Part shown: positions 13,590 to 15,004 of the stretch, in pieces
Numbering within the stretch: position 1 is the stretch's first letter
Layout: the number at the start of each line of letters is the position of its first letter
Notes under the pieces: generated by a model
What the model saw: the letters and a program-made list of their open reading frames with translations, nothing else
The model's database searches: none
What the model was told of the DNA's origin: nothing
Position numbers and translations under genes: made by a program
Origin: an uncultured Bacilli bacterium
GTDB taxonomy: Bacteria > Bacillota_I > Bacilli_A > RF39 > UBA660
Assembly (NCBI GenBank): GCA_934096025.1
Contig: CAKOLP010000009.1
Span: 1 to 15,004 of the forward strand
Direction of reading: 5' to 3'
Length of the DNA: 15,004 nt

Positions 13590-15002
13590 ATGGAAGTTAA
13601 AGATATTACAAATAGAGATGTTGATTTTGCCAAATGGTATACTGATGTTTGCAAAAAAGCTGATTTAGTAGATTATTCTAATGTTAAGGGTAGCATGATA
13701 ATAAGACCATTAGGTTATGCTATCTGGGAAGAAATACAAAAAAATTTAGATAGAATGTTTAAAGAAACTGGTCACGAAAATGTTCAGATGCCTATGTTTA
13801 TACCAGAATCTTTGTTAAACGTTGAAAAGAACCATATTCAAGGTTTTGCTCCAGAAGTTGCTTGGGTTACTCAAGGGGGAGAAGAAAAACTAGAAGAAAG
13901 AATGTGTGTAAGACCAACGAGTGAAGTGCTTTTTTGTGACCATTATAAAAAGATAATAAAGACATATCGTGATTTACCTATTTTATATAATCAATGGTGT
14001 ACAATTGTAAGGTGGGAAAAGACTACAAGACCTTTTCTTCGGAGTAGAGAAATTCTTTGGCAAGAGGGCCATACTATGCACAAAACAGCTGAAGAAGCTC
14101 GGGCTGAAACACTAAGAATGTTTAATGTATATAAGGCATTTCAAGAAGAATATTTAGCTTTACCTGTAATTACGGGTAAGAAGACAGAAAAAGAAAAATT
14201 TGCTGGAGCAGAAGAAACTTATACTTTGGAAGCAATGATGTACAATGGTTATGCCCTTCAAAATGGTACAAGTCATTATTTTGGTAAGCATTTTGCTGAA
14301 GCTTTTGGCATTAAATTCATGGACGAGGACAATACATTAAAAACTCCATATCAAACAAGCTGGGGATCTACTACTAGAATGATCGGGGCTATTATTATGA
14401 CTCATGGAGATGATCATGGTTTAGTTTTACCACCTAAAATTGCGCCTTTTAAGGTAATTATTATTCCAATCGGGGATGTTATAAATGAATTGACAGATTT
14501 AAAAAACACTTTAAAAGAAAATAATATAACTTATAAAGTAGATGATTCTAATAAGACTCCAGGTTTTAGGTTTGCTGCTGCTGAAGTAAAAGGGTATCCA
14601 ATAAGAATTGAATTAGGTAAAAGGGATTTAGAAAATAATGAAGTAACTTTAGTAAGGAGAGATACTTTAGAAAAAATAAAAGTTAATTTAGAAGAAGTTG
14701 TTCCCGAAATAAAAGAGCTTTTAGAAGATATTCAAAATGCCATGTTTAATAGAGCAAAGGTGCGTCGTGATAGTATGATATATGAGGCAAATAATTATGA
14801 TGAATTAACAGAACTTGCTACTACTCATGATGGAGGCTTTATTAAAATTAATTGGTGTGGTAAAGAATCTTGTGAAAATAAAATTAAAGATGATTTTGGT
14901 ATTAAATCTAGATGTTTAATTGAAGATGAAGAAGTTACTGGAGCTTGTAGTGTTTGTCAAGGAGAAGCTAAAACCAGATTATATATAGGAAGACAGTATT
15001 AG
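13590..15002 (+). CDS. proS: Prolyl-tRNA synthetase, archaeal/eukaryotic type
   Basis: Class II enzyme that joins proline to tRNA-Pro. Complete at 470 residues, with TAG at 15000-15002. It is the short form without the editing insertion found in the longer E. coli type. Motif 1 surrounds VQMPMFIP (65-72). CVRPTSEVLF (106-115) is the ATP/proline pocket. Motif 2 includes RPFLRSREILWQEGHTMH (147-164). Motif 3 is GSTTRMIGAIIMTHGDDHGL (259-278). The anticodon-binding domain follows from about residue 285. The C-terminal zinc domain has Cys423-x4-Cys428 and Cys453-x2-Cys456, and the protein ends in Tyr470; both are known features of this type (for example in Thermus). The ATG at 13590 is 5 nt after xseB. 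No T-box leader is seen, since it is internal to the operon. Confidence 0.95.
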   Translation: MEVKDITNRDVDFAKWYTDVCKKADLVDYSNVKGSMIIRPLGYAIWEEIQKNLDRMFKETGHENVQMPMFIPESLLNVEKNHIQGFAPEVAWVTQGGEEKLEERMCVRPTSEVLFCDHYKKIIKTYRDLPILYNQWCTIVRWEKTTRPFLRSREILWQEGHTMHKTAEEARAETLRMFNVYKAFQEEYLALPVITGKKTEKEKFAGAEETYTLEAMMYNGYALQNGTSHYFGKHFAEAFGIKFMDEDNTLKTPYQTSWGSTTRMIGAIIMTHGDDHGLVLPPKIAPFKVIIIPIGDVINELTDLKNTLKENNITYKVDDSNKTPGFRFAAAEVKGYPIRIELGKRDLENNEVTLVRRDTLEKIKVNLEEVVPEIKELLEDIQNAMFNRAKVRRDSMIYEANNYDELTELATTHDGGFIKINWCGKESCENKIKDDFGIKSRCLIEDEEVTGACSVCQGEAKTRLYIGRQY

Positions 15003-15004
15003 AT

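Overview
The window is strongly A+T-rich and every gene lies on the + strand. It reads like a low-GC Bacilli or Mollicutes-related bacterium, perhaps one of the uncultured gut lineages near RF39 or Erysipelotrichia. That placement is inference from composition, compact gene packing and protein style. Shine-Dalgarno sites are of the GGAGG type. The genetic code is the standard one: Trp is TGG, and TGA ends addA (6511-6513) and xseB (13582-13584), so this is not a mycoplasma with TGA read as Trp.

Layout. (1) 28-1103: a stand-alone 3-hydroxyacyl-CoA dehydrogenase gene, preceded by a perfect 11-bp inverted repeat and closed by an intrinsic terminator. (2) 1122-9260: a four-gene operon. It has addB and addA (the two subunits of the AddAB helicase-nuclease for double-strand break repair, with 35 nt overlap). 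These are followed by two translationally coupled FAD proteins of the HI0933/BaiN-like and COG2509 families, and a terminator whose stem includes the last stop codon. (3) 9263-10828: a single transcription unit with its own TTGACA promoter, a TTG start and a terminator. It encodes a secreted 486-residue protein with no confident family. (4) 10852 to the end: a tightly packed operon of nusB, a small HipA-like kinase gene, xseA, xseB and proS. The proS product is a complete archaeal/eukaryotic-type prolyl-tRNA synthetase.

How the genes work together. Segment 2 is mainly recombinational repair of DNA ends. Segment 4 joins rRNA antitermination (NusB), exonuclease VII and tRNA-Pro charging. As I recall, Bacillus has folD between nusB and xseA; here that slot holds a kinase-fold protein with no visible antitoxin partner. 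Three boundaries carry back-to-back intrinsic terminators and sigma-A-like promoters, so the transcription units can be read from the sequence with fair confidence.

The most interesting items are the HipA-like kinase inside the nusB-xseA operon, the secreted protein that may be a thioester-domain relative without the thioester residues, the short AddB without a Walker A motif, and the inverted repeat before the first gene. I saw no CRISPR array, tRNA, rRNA, insertion sequence or phage gene. No intergenic stretch exceeds 300 bases.
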